Origin: Sphingomonas sp. Leaf32
GTDB taxonomy: Bacteria > Pseudomonadota > Alphaproteobacteria > Sphingomonadales > Sphingomonadaceae
Direction of reading: 5' to 3'
Assembly (NCBI RefSeq): GCF_001421765.1
Contig: NZ_LMLA01000001.1
Location: 471,048 to 535,047, forward strand
Length of the DNA stretch: 64,000 nt
Position 1 is the first letter of the stretch. Every line of letters begins with the position of its first letter. A model generated the notes under the pieces. It saw only the letters and a program-made list of their open reading frames with translations, was not told where the DNA came from and made no database searches. The position numbers and the translations under genes are program-made. Shown in pieces: positions 47,040 to 56,831 of this stretch.

Positions 47040-47266
47040 GCGCGTTCGACCCGGTAGTTTTCGATGACGGTGTTGGCCAGCAGCTTGCGGCACATCGCGT
47101 CGATCGTCGCGTCGTCGGTGTCGTCGGCGACGTCCAGTTCGATCAGCTTGCCGACGCGCGCCTCGCCCACGCCCGCAAAGCCGAGCGAGGCAAGCGCATG
47201 TTCAATCGCCTTGCCCTGCGGATCGAGTACGCCGTTCTTGAGCGTCACGACGATGCGGAGTTTCAT
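47036..47266 (-). CDS. purS: Phosphoribosylformylglycinamidine synthase subunit PurS
   Basis: This 76-residue protein ([20 protein letters not shown], then [20 protein letters not shown] and [13 protein letters not shown]) is the small structural subunit that bridges PurQ and PurL. It starts at 47266. It is the first gene of purS-purQ, divergent from the PH-domain gene at 47395 with 128 bp between, where the promoter should be. Confidence 0.96.
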   Translation of the reverse strand: MKLRIVVTLKNGVLDPQGKAIEHALASLGFAGVGEARVGKLIELDVADDTDDATIDAMCRKLLANTVIENYRVERA

Positions 47267-47394
47267 GGATAGCCCTCGACTGCACAGAATATTTGCGCGC
47301 GCTATGGCCCCGCCGGCGTCCGCGCACAAGAGCATTGGGCAGGACCCGCCGGATTCACTTGAGCAGGGCGTGTTGCGTCCCTATCACACCGGCC

Positions 47395-47871
47395 ATGGAT
47401 GATACCCCCACGCTTGGCTCCCTCGACCGCCGGTTCCTGAACGTCCTGCGCTGGCGCGGTGCGGTGAAGGCCCTGATCCTGCTGGCGGTGGCCGGGATCG
47501 GCGAACTGATCCTTGCCGATCAGGGACCGATGAACGGTCTGGCCGCCGTGCCGGCGCTCGCCATCGGGGCATGGCTGACCTTCGTCGCGCCGGCGCGCAG
47601 GTTCGCGCATTGGGGCTTCGCGCTCGACGACCGGGAACTGCAGGTCGCCCATGGCTGGCTGATGCGCGTGCATACCATCGTGCCGATCGGGCGGGTGCAG
47701 CATATCGACCTGTCGCAAGGGCCGATCGAACGCGCCTGCGGCGTCGCGACGGTCGTGCTGCATACCGCCGGCACCGACCATAGCCGGGTCACCGTCCCCG
47801 GCCTGTCGCGCGAAACGGCCGAAGGGGTGCGCGACCGCATCCGCGCGGCCATCGGCGCCTCGCCATGGTGA
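47395..47871 (+). CDS. Bacterial PH-domain membrane protein (YdbS-like)
   Basis: This 158-residue protein has two membrane helices (LILLAVAGIGELILADQG; GLAAVPALAIGAWLTFVAPA) followed by a bPH2 domain (FALDDRELQVAHGWLMRVHT, PIGRVQHIDLSQGPIERACG, VVLHTAG). The order matches Bacillus YdbS, which is always paired with a larger YdbT-like protein. It is an inner-membrane protein of unknown function. The next gene overlaps it by 7 nt. Confidence 0.85.
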   Translation: MDDTPTLGSLDRRFLNVLRWRGAVKALILLAVAGIGELILADQGPMNGLAAVPALAIGAWLTFVAPARRFAHWGFALDDRELQVAHGWLMRVHTIVPIGRVQHIDLSQGPIERACGVATVVLHTAGTDHSRVTVPGLSRETAEGVRDRIRAAIGASPW

Positions 47872-49340
47872 GCGCGCCCGATGCGGCGCGACGGCTGCAT
47901 CCGGGCACCATCGCGCTCCGGATCGTCGTAAAGGCGCCGCAGAATGTCGCGGGTCTCGTCGCGCTGTCCGCCGCCGCATCGCGGGGCGGATGGCTGGTGA
48001 TGGCCGGGGTCGCCGCGCTGGTGCTGGTCGGCGCGGGGCTGGTAACGTGGCTGCGATGGCGGTCGTTTACCTATCGCATCGCGGACGGCGAACTGGTGAT
48101 CGCCGACGGCATCCTGCACCGTAACCGCCGCTCGATCCCGTTCGAACGCATCCAGGACGTGTCGATCGACCAGAAGCTGCTGGCGCGCATCTTCGGACTG
48201 GCGCGCGTCCGGATCGAAACCGGCGGCGGGGAAGCGGACGAGGCGTCGCTCGACAGCGTGTCGCTGGGCGAAGCTGCCCGGCTGCGCGCGGTGCTGCGGG
48301 GTCGGGAAACACCGGTCGCGGCGACGACAGGGCAAATTCCGTCGCGCGACGTCGTGTTCGCGATGGATACGCGCCGCGTGCTGACCATGGGCCTGTTCGG
48401 CTTTTCGCTGGTATGGGTCGGCGTGCTGTTCGCCGCGATCAATCAGGTCGGCGATCTGTTCGGTCTCGACTGGGACGGTTGGCGCGACTGGGCGGGTGTT
48501 GCCCGCCGGGAGGCGCTGGCGCTCGCCACGCCGCTGTTCGCGCTGCTGGCCGCCATCGTCGCACTGGCGGTCGGCGCGATCAGCGGGGTCGCGCGGACCT
48601 TCTTCATCGACCATGGTTTCCGGTTGGAGCGCGAGGGCGGCCGCCTGCGCCGGTTGCGCGGGCTGACGACCCGGACCGAAGTGGTCGTAAGCCTGCGGCG
48701 GATTCAGCTGGCGCTGATCGAACGCGGCATGGTCAGCGGGCGGCTCGGCTGGTCGAGCCTGCGGTTGCAGACGCTGGGCGGCAGCGACGATGTCGGCGGA
48801 CGGCAACAGGTCGCGCCGTTCGCCCGCGACGAAGAAGTGACGGGCGTGCTGGCGGCGGCGGACTATCCGGCCTTCGATCCGTTGCCGCTGCGTCCCGTCG
48901 CCTTCGGGCATGTCGTGCGCGCGGCGATCGTGCGCGGCGGGGTGCCGCTGGTCGGCATCGCGGTCGCCTGCTGGTTCCTGCCGCTCGCCGGCCTTGCGCT
49001 GCCGCTGGTGGCGATCCCGGTTGTGAGCGCGCTGCTGGCGCGACGGCGGCATCGTTATGCGGTCGTCGGCGACACGTTGCAGGTCATGCGCGGCGTGCTG
49101 GCGAAACAGGCGTGGATCGTCCCGCTGGCCAATATCCAGAGCGTGTCGGTCACCCGATCACCACTGCAACGGCTGCTCGGCGTCGCGACGGTGCGGGTGG
49201 ACACGGCGGGCGCGAAGGGGATCGGGCGGCCGGACATTTCCGATCTAGCGGTCGAGGATGCCTGGCCGTTGGCACGGGCGCTGCTGGGGGTTGGTGGCGC
49301 CGGGTCGTGGCAAGGTAGCAAGGCAATTGCCGGTGTTTGA
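47865..49340 (+). CDS. Bacterial PH-domain membrane protein (YdbT-like)
   Basis: This 491-residue protein has about six membrane helices and three bPH2 domains: RSFTYRIADGELVIADGILHRNRRSIPFERIQD near residue 65, a middle copy around 255 (FRLEREGGRLRRLRGL), and a C-terminal copy near 400 (HRYAVVGDTLQVMRG, VPLANIQSVSVTRSPLQRLL). It pairs with the YdbS-like protein; such pairs are widespread inner-membrane proteins of unknown role. The two are translationally coupled. Confidence 0.85.
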   Translation: MVSAPDAARRLHPGTIALRIVVKAPQNVAGLVALSAAASRGGWLVMAGVAALVLVGAGLVTWLRWRSFTYRIADGELVIADGILHRNRRSIPFERIQDVSIDQKLLARIFGLARVRIETGGGEADEASLDSVSLGEAARLRAVLRGRETPVAATTGQIPSRDVVFAMDTRRVLTMGLFGFSLVWVGVLFAAINQVGDLFGLDWDGWRDWAGVARREALALATPLFALLAAIVALAVGAISGVARTFFIDHGFRLEREGGRLRRLRGLTTRTEVVVSLRRIQLALIERGMVSGRLGWSSLRLQTLGGSDDVGGRQQVAPFARDEEVTGVLAAADYPAFDPLPLRPVAFGHVVRAAIVRGGVPLVGIAVACWFLPLAGLALPLVAIPVVSALLARRRHRYAVVGDTLQVMRGVLAKQAWIVPLANIQSVSVTRSPLQRLLGVATVRVDTAGAKGIGRPDISDLAVEDAWPLARALLGVGGAGSWQGSKAIAGV

Positions 49341-49360
49341 TCTGTTCGAAAGATCCTTCC

Positions 49361-49469
49361 CGTCACCCCGGACTTGTTCCGGGGTCCACCGTGCCTCGAA
49401 CGCCGCCGATGGAAACTCTGGTCGCACCGATCGCCGCACCGCGGACCCCGGAACAAGTCCGGAGTGACG
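49361..49469. repeat. REP-like inverted repeat
   Basis: CGTCACCCCGGACTTGTTCC at the left pairs with GGAACAAGTCCGGAGTGACG at the right over a 109-bp unit with a ~65-bp interior. It is nearly identical in arms and right interior (CGATCGCCGCACCGCGGACC) to 61151-61259, so these two are recent copies. It lies between converging genes (PH protein and SleB). Confidence 0.8.
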
Positions 49470-49511
49470 AAGCGGCGGGGCTGTCGCTCCGCCCTCGTCC
49501 TATGGCGCGAC

Positions 49512-50822
49512 CTATGGCGCGACTGGAGTAGGCGCCGGCGCCGGATCGCTCCGCCGCCGCACGCCGGTCAGCGGTGCGCCGGGCTGAATCGGGTCCGACC
49601 GGATAATGGCGGGCGCAGCGGCCGGGGGCGGGGGTGGCGGCGCGGCACGGCGCATACACTCCGCGGCGGCACGCGGCACCTGCTGGCAGTTCCACAGCCG
49701 GCGTTCGAGCGACTGGCCCCGGTCGCGGAAATAGCCGAACGACATCGCCTCGACCGCCGCCGGTTCATTGGCCGCCGCCGCCTGCGCCGGCACCGCCGAC
49801 CGGTCGCGCCAGCCCAGGAACTTGCACCGCGCCCGGTCGCCACAGGCGGCAGCGGCAAGGGCAGGCCACCCATCGGGCGGTCCCGCACTGTCGAGCGTGA
49901 CGAGGAAGGTGTCGGGATCGTCGCTGCTGGCGCGCGGTATCGATCCGCCCGCGAAGTGCCCGGCCAGCATCCCGGCTTCCTGTTCGACCGCCAGCACTTC
50001 GGGCAGCTTGTGCGCCGGCGAATAGGGGCCGAGTTGCAGGATGCGCGGCTCGATGCCCAGCGCCGGCTGCCGGAACGCGCCCGGCGTGCCCCACCAGCCG
50101 GCCCAGCGGAAGAACAAATGGGTGTCGACCGCCGCGATCTTCGACAGGCTCGACTGCCAATAGGGGACGACCCAGTCGGTGTGGTAATGGGTGGCATAGC
50201 CGACGGGGGCATAGACGCTGCCCGCCAGTGCCGCCGCCGCGACCTGGCGCGCCCGTTCCCAGAAGGCGTCCGGATAGGCGCGGGCGAGCGCGCCGTCGCA
50301 GGTGAAGGTGAACTGGCAGCCGGTGCGGCGCTCCGATCCCTGGAACACCACGCCGCACACGCTGGCGGGAAAGGCGGGATGGCGCACGCGGTTCAGCACG
50401 ACCTGCGCCACGGCGCGCTGGCCCTTCGCATCGTCGCCCGCTTCGTACAGCACGGCGGCGGCGAGGCAATCGGTCGCCCGCGTCCGGTTTTCCGCATCGC
50501 CGGCAAAGCGGAACGGACGCGCCGTCGGGTTGGGACCGTCGAAGAACGGCACGGTCGCATTGAACGCCCGCGCTTCGTCGGGCGGCAGGTTGCGAAACTC
50601 GGCCGGCTCGACCGGGGGCGGGGGGATGGTCGGTCCGGTAGCGGGACCGGCAGCGCCGCGTTGGGCGCCCGCGACCCGAGGCTCGACCCGGACCGGCGGC
50701 GCGTGCTCGACGATCGCCGCCGGCACGACGGCGGCGGCGATCGACAGTGCGACCAGCACGCCGTCGATCGCGGTGGATCCGGTGCGGATGCCGTTTCGCG
50801 TCGGTGTTACGTCCAGTGGCAT
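49512..50822 (-). CDS. Cell wall hydrolase, SleB family (large)
   Basis: This 436-residue protein has an N-terminal helix (IDGVLVALSIAAAVVPAAIV) and a SleB/Hydrolase_2 domain around 140-250 (DCLAAAVLYEAGDDAKGQRA, VAQVVLNRVRHPAFPASVCG, TFTCDG). A long C-terminal region follows that is not shared with the smaller homologue at 32011, ending in a Pro/Ala-rich tail. It probably acts on peptidoglycan in the periplasm. ATG at 50822 (MPLDVTPTR) is preferred; the ORF to 50894 extends into the palindromic element. Confidence 0.85.
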   Translation of the reverse strand: MPLDVTPTRNGIRTGSTAIDGVLVALSIAAAVVPAAIVEHAPPVRVEPRVAGAQRGAAGPATGPTIPPPPVEPAEFRNLPPDEARAFNATVPFFDGPNPTARPFRFAGDAENRTRATDCLAAAVLYEAGDDAKGQRAVAQVVLNRVRHPAFPASVCGVVFQGSERRTGCQFTFTCDGALARAYPDAFWERARQVAAAALAGSVYAPVGYATHYHTDWVVPYWQSSLSKIAAVDTHLFFRWAGWWGTPGAFRQPALGIEPRILQLGPYSPAHKLPEVLAVEQEAGMLAGHFAGGSIPRASSDDPDTFLVTLDSAGPPDGWPALAAAACGDRARCKFLGWRDRSAVPAQAAAANEPAAVEAMSFGYFRDRGQSLERRLWNCQQVPRAAAECMRRAAPPPPPPAAAPAIIRSDPIQPGAPLTGVRRRSDPAPAPTPVAP

Positions 50823-50838
50823 GTTCGCCAAAAATCTT

Positions 50839-50956
50839 CCGTTCGGTTCGAGCAGCTTTCGAGCTTGTCGAGAAGCGTCTGTCGAGAACGTCACGCCGGT
50901 GGCGCCTTCTCGACTACGGATCTCGACAAGCTCGATCCTCCGCTCGAAGCGAACGG
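50839..50956. repeat. 118-bp imperfect palindromic element, copy 2 (inverted)
   Basis: It begins CCGTTCGGTTCGAGC and ends GCTCGAAGCGAACGG. It is the reverse-complement counterpart of 31806-31925: both contain AGCTTTCGAG or AGCTTCGAG, TGTCGAGAAGCGT and TTCTCGACTACGG in the same order when one is inverted. The middle ~20 bp differ. It sits between the SleB gene and cysK, so both copies are intergenic. Confidence 0.75.
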
Positions 50957-50975
50957 AGGAGATGGTGGGATATAG

Positions 50976-51896
50976 TTACTGTTCGGGCAGGAAGTCTGGC
51001 ACCGACAGATATCGTTCGCCGGTATCATAGTTGAAGCCCAGCACGCGCACCCCTTCGGGCAGGTCGGGCAGTTTCTGCAGGATCGCAGCCAGCGTCGCGC
51101 CGGACGAGATGCCGACCAGCATCCCTTCCTCGCGCGCCGAGCGCCGGGCCATGTCCTTCGCCACCGCCGCATCGACCTTGATGACGCCATCAATCGCGCG
51201 GGTGTGGAGGTTGGCGGGGACGAAGCCCGCGCCGATGCCCTGGATCGGGTGCGGTCCCGGTTGCCCGCCGGAGATGACCGGCGACAGTTCGGGTTCGACC
51301 GCGAACACCTTCAGGTTCGGCCACTTCTCTTTCAGCGCCTCGGCGACGCCGGTGATGTGGCCGCCGGTGCCGACGCCGGTGATGATGACGTCGATGGGGC
51401 TGTCGGCGAAGTCGCGCAGGATTTCCTGTGCGGTCGTGCGGACATGGACGTCGATGTTCGCCGGATTTTCGAACTGTTGCGGAATCCACGCATCGGGCGT
51501 CTCCGCCGCCAATTCGTGCGCACGCTCGATCGCGCCCTTCATCCCCTTTTCACGCGGCGTCAGGTCGAAGCTGGCGCCATAGGCCAGCATCAGGCGACGC
51601 CGCTCGATGCTCATGCTCTCCGGCATGACCAGGATCAGCCTGTAGCCCTTGACCGCGGCGACCATTGCCAGCCCGACGCCGGTATTGCCGCTGGTCGGTT
51701 CGATGATCGTGCCGCCGGGCTTCAGGTCGCCCGACGCTTCGGCCGCCTCGATCATGGCCAGCGCAATGCGGTCCTTAATCGACCCGCCGGGGTTGGAGCG
51801 TTCGGACTTGATCCACACCTCGGCATCGCCGAACAGCCGGCGGACGCGGACGTGCGGGGTATTCCCGATCGTTTGCAGGATGGTATCGGCCTTCAT
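50976..51896 (-). CDS. cysK: Cysteine synthase A
   Basis: This 306-residue PLP enzyme makes cysteine from O-acetylserine and sulfide. It has [20 protein letters not shown] (PLP-Lys), [15 protein letters not shown] (substrate loop), [15 protein letters not shown] (phosphate-binding loop) and [13 protein letters not shown] at 51896 overlaps the stop of the MFS gene (ATGA); the long read-through further upstream is not coding. The overlap suggests one transcript with the transporter. Confidence 0.95.
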   Translation of the reverse strand: MKADTILQTIGNTPHVRVRRLFGDAEVWIKSERSNPGGSIKDRIALAMIEAAEASGDLKPGGTIIEPTSGNTGVGLAMVAAVKGYRLILVMPESMSIERRRLMLAYGASFDLTPREKGMKGAIERAHELAAETPDAWIPQQFENPANIDVHVRTTAQEILRDFADSPIDVIITGVGTGGHITGVAEALKEKWPNLKVFAVEPELSPVISGGQPGPHPIQGIGAGFVPANLHTRAIDGVIKVDAAVAKDMARRSAREEGMLVGISSGATLAAILQKLPDLPEGVRVLGFNYDTGERYLSVPDFLPEQ

Positions 51897-53221
51897 GGCT
51901 GTGTCTCCTTGGGAAGGACTTCCAAATCTTGCGGCGGCGTAAAGCTCCGTGCGGCACGCAATTCGGGGAACAGGCGCGACCACAGCATCGTAACGCCGAT
52001 CGCCAGCACCCCGCCGCCCGCAACCGCGACGACCGGGCCGACCAGTGCCGCGAGGAAGCCGGACCGCGCCTCGCCCAGTTCGTTCGATCCCGACACGAAC
52101 AGCGTCGATACCGCGCCGACCCGACCGCGCATCGCATCGGGGGTGTGCAGCTGGATCAGCGACTGGCGGACATAGACCGACACCATGTCGGTCGCGCCGA
52201 CGACGAACAGCGACGCGAGCGCGAGGATCGCGGCGGGCGCGAAGTCGCTGCCGATCGCCGCCTGCCCGAACACCGGGATCAGCAGCGGCGCGGACAGGCC
52301 GAACAGCGCCGTCGCCGCGCCGAAGCCCATCACCGACAGCAGCATCTTGGCGCCGACATCCTTCGACAGGGGCTTGATCGCGAACACCGCCGCGACCGCC
52401 ACCGCGCCCAACGCCGGTGCGGCGCGCAGATGGCCCAGGCCGTCCGCACCGATCTGCAGGATGTCGCGGGCATAGATCGGCAGCATCGCCGTCGCTCCGC
52501 CCAGCAGCACCGCGAACAGGTCGAGCGAAATCGCCCCGAACACCAACCGGTTGCGCCGGACATAGGACAGGCCGTCGAGCATCTGCCGCCACGGATTCAG
52601 GTTGCCGGTGATCGCCGCGCGCGGGATCGGCGGGATCAGGAACAGCATGACCAGCCCGAACAGGAACAGGCCCGCCGACACGGCGTAGGGCAGGTAATGG
52701 CCAAAGGCGTAAAGATAGCCGCCCATCGCCGGCCCCAGCACCGACCCGCCCTGCCACGCGATCGAACTCATCGCGATCGCGGTGGGCAGCACGGCGGGCG
52801 GCACGAGGTTGGGGGCCAGCGCCTGCAACGCCGGCCCGGCAAAGGCGCGGGCGACGCCCAGCAGCGCGGCGACGAAGAACAGCCAGGGGAGGGTGATGCC
52901 GCCGCTATAGGTCAGCCACGCCAGCAACAGCGCGCAGCCCCCTTCCAGCGCGACCGACCCGCGCGCGATCCAGCGCCGGTCGACCCGGTCGGCCACCCAC
53001 CCCGCGACCAGCGACAGCACCAGCAACGGCAGGAACTGCGCGACGCCGATCAGGCCGAGCTGGAACGCCGATTGCTTGATCGTCATCGTCTCGCGCGCGA
53101 TGTCGTACACCTGCCACCCGATCACCACGACCATCGCGATCTGTGCCAGCGTATTCGACAGGCGCGCGAGGAAATAGGCGCGGAACGGCGCGATCGACAG
53201 CGGGTGCGGGGACGCGGACAT
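51893..53221 (-). CDS. MFS transporter (EntS/MFS_3-like)
   Basis: This 442-residue protein has about 12 membrane helices. The loop 2-3 motif [15 protein letters not shown] and the sequence [22 protein letters not shown] are typical of the MFS_3 (EntS) branch, which exports siderophores or drugs. It ends within the cysK start codon, so the two are co-translated. An export role linked to cysteine or thiol metabolism is possible but not shown. Confidence 0.87.
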   Translation of the reverse strand: MSASPHPLSIAPFRAYFLARLSNTLAQIAMVVVIGWQVYDIARETMTIKQSAFQLGLIGVAQFLPLLVLSLVAGWVADRVDRRWIARGSVALEGGCALLLAWLTYSGGITLPWLFFVAALLGVARAFAGPALQALAPNLVPPAVLPTAIAMSSIAWQGGSVLGPAMGGYLYAFGHYLPYAVSAGLFLFGLVMLFLIPPIPRAAITGNLNPWRQMLDGLSYVRRNRLVFGAISLDLFAVLLGGATAMLPIYARDILQIGADGLGHLRAAPALGAVAVAAVFAIKPLSKDVGAKMLLSVMGFGAATALFGLSAPLLIPVFGQAAIGSDFAPAAILALASLFVVGATDMVSVYVRQSLIQLHTPDAMRGRVGAVSTLFVSGSNELGEARSGFLAALVGPVVAVAGGGVLAIGVTMLWSRLFPELRAARSFTPPQDLEVLPKETQP

Positions 53222-53304
53222 AGGCAGGGTTTAGGTCCGGTGGCGGGCCGGGGCAATGCAGATCGGCTTGGGGGGTGTTGGGGCGGGGCTTGGGCGACCA
53301 CCAT

Positions 53305-53401
53305 CGTCATTCCGGCGAAGGCCGGAATCCATGGATACGGACGGTATCGGCTCTATGGCGACGCCTCGTATCCATGGACCCCGGCCTGCGTCGGGGTGAC
53401 G
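53305..53401. repeat. REP-like inverted repeat
   Basis: CGTCATTCCGGCGAAGGCCGGAATCC at 53305-53330 is answered by GACCCCGGCCTGCGTCGGGGTGACG ending at 53401, with inner ATCCATGGATAC / GTATCCATGGA arms. It lies between the MFS start and the alpha/beta hydrolase stop and may act as terminator for the latter. It is a member of the same family as 19305, 49361, 59648 and 61151. Confidence 0.75.
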
Positions 53402-53408
53402 GACGGTG

Positions 53409-54233
53409 TTACCGCCCGAGGAACGTCAGCAAATCCTCGGTCAATCGGTCGCTCTCCGTCGCGAACAGCCCATGCGGCGCGCCATCATATTCGATGAGCG
53501 TCGCATTCGGCAGCGCCTTGGCCAGCGCCCGTCCGGTCGCGTCGATCGGCACCGTCTGGTCCGCCGTCCCGTGGATGACGAGCGTCGGTACGGTGATCGA
53601 GGGAATGTCGGGACGGAAATCGGTGGTCCCGAACGATTCCGCGCAAGCCAGCGTCGGCTTCAGGCCGGCAAGCATCGCCGTGTTCCACGACAGGTCCAGC
53701 ACTTCCTCGCTCACCGGGCTGGTGATGAAGCCCACGCCATAGAATTGGTCGAAGAAGGTGCGGAAGAACTTCGGGCGATCCGCCTTGATATTGTCGGCGA
53801 TCTCCTGAAGCTGGTCCTGCGGCACGCCGTCGGGATTGTCGTCGGTCTGGAGCATGTACGGCACGACCGACCCGATGAAGCCGGCGCGGGTCACGCCCTT
53901 GCCGTGATGGCGCGACATGTACCGCGCGACCTCGCCACCGCCCATCGAGAAGCCGACCAGTGCGATGTCGTCGGTGACGCCGGTTTCCTTCAGCACATCG
54001 GCCAGATCGTCCGACAGCGTATCATAGTCATAGCCCGACCAGGGCTGATCCGACCGGCCGAAGCCCCGCCGGTCATAGGCGATCACACGGTATCCGGCAT
54101 CGGCCAGCGCCATCGCCTGCGGGTCCCAGCTATCGGCCGACAGCGGCCAGCCATGGATCAACACGACCGGGCGGCCCTGTCCCCAGTCCTTCACGAACAG
54201 GCTCGTTCCGTCACGGGTCTTCACATACGGCAT
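53409..54233 (-). CDS. Alpha/beta hydrolase (chloroperoxidase-like)
   Basis: This 274-residue protein has the oxyanion motif VVLIHGWPLSADSW, IAYDRRGFGRSDQP, the nucleophile elbow ALVGFSMGGGEVARY, Asp in IHGTADQTVPID and His in DGAPHGLF, as in cofactor-free haloperoxidases and related esterases. It has no signal peptide. The substrate is unknown. It is divergent from the metallophosphoesterase gene at 54422. Confidence 0.88.
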   Translation of the reverse strand: MPYVKTRDGTSLFVKDWGQGRPVVLIHGWPLSADSWDPQAMALADAGYRVIAYDRRGFGRSDQPWSGYDYDTLSDDLADVLKETGVTDDIALVGFSMGGGEVARYMSRHHGKGVTRAGFIGSVVPYMLQTDDNPDGVPQDQLQEIADNIKADRPKFFRTFFDQFYGVGFITSPVSEEVLDLSWNTAMLAGLKPTLACAESFGTTDFRPDIPSITVPTLVIHGTADQTVPIDATGRALAKALPNATLIEYDGAPHGLFATESDRLTEDLLTFLGR

Positions 54234-54421
54234 GGGGGATTCCTTTTCGTTCGGATCGCAGCGTCAACGGCCCGCCAAACGCAGCGTTCCCATATCAATA
54301 TGGTCCTATTTTGGTATTATTCGGATGTAACCAATAGGTCATCGATCCGCCGTCCGGCCGTAATGTCCACACCGTACCGCATTTCTAGTCCCGCTATCGT
54401 ATACCAGGAATGCCAGTCACC

Positions 54422-56503
54422 ATGTCAGATACCCCTACGCCGCCCGTCGATCGCAGCGAAACCCGCCGCCTGTTCCTGCGCCGTGCCGCGCAGCTTTCGG
54501 TCGCATCGGTCGGTATGCCGTTGCTCGCGGCCTGCGACGACAAGGGAAGCGGTGCGGTTGCCGTGCCCACGCCGACCCCGACGCCCACGCCGACCCCCAC
54601 GGCCGTCGCCAGCTTCAGCATCGCCGTGCTGCCCGACACGCAATTCTATTCGCGCTATGCGACGTTGGAGGAAAATCTCCAATTCTCGCGCAAGTACAAC
54701 AGCGAACCCTTCGCCGCGCAGACGCGCTGGATCGCCGAGAATGCCGCGCGCTATTCGATCCCGTTCGTGATCCATCTGGGCGACGTGGTCGATCAGGTGC
54801 GCAAGCCCGACCAGTGGAAGGTCGCCGACGCCGCGATGCGCCAGCTGGAGGCAGCGCGCGTCCCCTATTCGATCCTCGCGGGCAATCACGACGTGCTGAG
54901 CGACCTCGACTATCGCGACGCCACCAGCCAGGCGAGCGGCACGGATGCGCAGCGCAATCTGTCGGCCGAACCCTATCTGTCGTGGTTCCCCACCAACCGC
55001 GCGCGCGCCCAGTCCACCTTCCTTGCCCGCGATCCCAGTGGCTTCCACGAAGCGCATGTGTTCGAGGCGCAGGGCGTCAAATTCCTCGTCCTGTCGCTGT
55101 CATGGCGGATTTCGGACGCCGGCATCGCATGGGCGCGCGGCATCCTCGCCGCCAATCCAACACTGCCGGCGATCCTGTCGAACCATCAGTTGCTCAACAT
55201 CGACAAGGACGGCACCAGCCCGCTCGAAACCGAATATGGCAAGATGCTGTGGGAAAAGCTGATCCGCGACAACGATCAGATTTTCATGACGCTCAACGGC
55301 CATCACCACGGTGCCGCGCGCCTGACCAAGACGAACAATTTCGGCAATCCGGTCGAGGAAATGGTGGTCGACTACCAGATGGCGTATCAGGGCGGCAACG
55401 CGTTGATGCGGCTGTACGAATTCGACTTCACCAACAAGAAGATCGACGTGATGTCCTTCTCGCCATGGGTGGTGCAGAAGCCCAAGGCGACGCTGAACCA
55501 GTTCGACCGCGCCGTGCTGACCACCGCCAATGAACGCTTCAGCATCGCGATGGACTTCAGCAAGCGCTTCGCCCGCTTCGCGCCGACCTTCGCCCCCGCC
55601 GCCGCGGTCGCCGGGGCGACGTCGATCCTGCCGCGCGTGCGCGACACGCTGCTGGCGGGCTATACCGAACCCGCCGCGCCGGTGGAGGTGCTGCCGCGCG
55701 ACGCGACCGATTATCCGCTGATCGCCGAAACCGCCGCGCACTGGCGCGTCGCCAGCGGCATCGTCAACGGCCAGGTCGTGCGCGTGGGCGAAACGCTGTC
55801 CGACGCCACCGGTGCCAATCCGATGGTGCGCGGCACGCTGACCGGCACCGCGCAGGAAGGCGACGTGGTATGGACCACCGACAAGCACCGCCTGTCGTCG
55901 GCGCCGGGCAGCGTCCGCTTCCTCAACACCGACAAGACCGTCGGCCGGAACAGCTATTTCACCACGCAGAAGACCGCGCCGGTGAATGCACAGGCGTTCT
56001 CCGCGGGCTATACCGTCGAAGCCTTCATCAAGGTCGATGCGAACTGGACCGTCGCCAAGCATCGCTGGGGCAATATCCTGACCCGCGACGGCAATCGCGG
56101 CAAGCTGCCCGGCTTTGCCGGCGGCGATCCCGAAGCGCCGCCGGTGCTGTTCGCCATCTCGTCGCTCAAGGAAGTGCAGTGGGAGATCGTTCCCGCCAGC
56201 GCTACCACCGGCGCGAAGTCGAACTGGTCGGGTGAGATCATGCTCGACACCTGGTATCACGTGGCGATCGTCAACGATCCGACGACGAAGGAAACCATCC
56301 TGTACGTCGATGGCGCGCCGGTGCTGCGCAACACGTCGGGCACGGTCGGCATCGCGGCGCTGGCCGCCGACATGCCATGGGTGCTGGGGGCGTCGTGGTG
56401 GGACGGCGATCGCGACGACGGCTATTTCGGCAGCGTCGGCGAAGTGCGGCTGGTGACCAAGCCGCTGGTGCCGGCCCAGTGGCTGACTGCCCGCCGCGCC
56501 TAA
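54422..56503 (+). CDS. Tat/lipoprotein metallophosphoesterase with LamG-like domain
   Basis: This protein of ~693 residues has a twin-arginine signal that ends in a lipobox (RRLFLRRAAQLSVASVGMPLLAACD), so it should be exported folded and lipidated. A Thr-Pro repeat linker follows (PTPTPTPTPT). The phosphoesterase core has SIAVLPDTQFYS, HLGDVVDQV, ILAGNHDVLSD and LNGHHHGAARL (metal ligands). A C-terminal LamG/concanavalin domain (TVEAFIKVDANWTVAKHRWG, LYVDGAPV) probably binds glycan. Another ATG at 54410 directly abuts AGGA and is less likely. Confidence 0.85.
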   Translation: MSDTPTPPVDRSETRRLFLRRAAQLSVASVGMPLLAACDDKGSGAVAVPTPTPTPTPTPTAVASFSIAVLPDTQFYSRYATLEENLQFSRKYNSEPFAAQTRWIAENAARYSIPFVIHLGDVVDQVRKPDQWKVADAAMRQLEAARVPYSILAGNHDVLSDLDYRDATSQASGTDAQRNLSAEPYLSWFPTNRARAQSTFLARDPSGFHEAHVFEAQGVKFLVLSLSWRISDAGIAWARGILAANPTLPAILSNHQLLNIDKDGTSPLETEYGKMLWEKLIRDNDQIFMTLNGHHHGAARLTKTNNFGNPVEEMVVDYQMAYQGGNALMRLYEFDFTNKKIDVMSFSPWVVQKPKATLNQFDRAVLTTANERFSIAMDFSKRFARFAPTFAPAAAVAGATSILPRVRDTLLAGYTEPAAPVEVLPRDATDYPLIAETAAHWRVASGIVNGQVVRVGETLSDATGANPMVRGTLTGTAQEGDVVWTTDKHRLSSAPGSVRFLNTDKTVGRNSYFTTQKTAPVNAQAFSAGYTVEAFIKVDANWTVAKHRWGNILTRDGNRGKLPGFAGGDPEAPPVLFAISSLKEVQWEIVPASATTGAKSNWSGEIMLDTWYHVAIVNDPTTKETILYVDGAPVLRNTSGTVGIAALAADMPWVLGASWWDGDRDDGYFGSVGEVRLVTKPLVPAQWLTARRA

Positions 56504-56548
56504 GGCAGCGGGCGGCGGGGCGGTGCGCAGTACGCGCCCGCCCCGTCG

Positions 56549-56737
56549 TCAGTCGTGCGGGACGATGCCCAGCACCGGGCGCACCACGCCGCGTTCGGCA
56601 TCGCGCAGGATCGCCGAATAGCGTTCCGCCATCTGGGCATGGACCCGCCGCACCTCGGGCAGGCTCGCCGCGTCCGCGCGGTGCCGCGACTCGGCCAGTC
56701 GGCGGCGATAATAGGCGATGTTGTCGGTCGGCATCAT
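56549..56737 (-). CDS. Small conserved hypothetical protein
   Basis: This ~62-residue protein has a helical pattern: DNIAYYRRRLAESRHRADAA, then EVRRVHAQMAERYSAILRDA. GAGGAGG lies just before the ATG pair at 56737/56734. Similar short proteins are frequent in sphingomonads, with no known function. It lies downstream of the helicase gene on the same strand. Confidence 0.6.
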   Translation of the reverse strand: MMPTDNIAYYRRRLAESRHRADAASLPEVRRVHAQMAERYSAILRDAERGVVRPVLGIVPHD

Positions 56738-56831
56738 GGCCTCCTCGTACCAGATACTTGGTAGAGCATAGGCCGATCCGTCCCGTCCGTCGCTGATCCA
56801 CATCAAGCATCGGTTCAGGACTGATTCAGCT

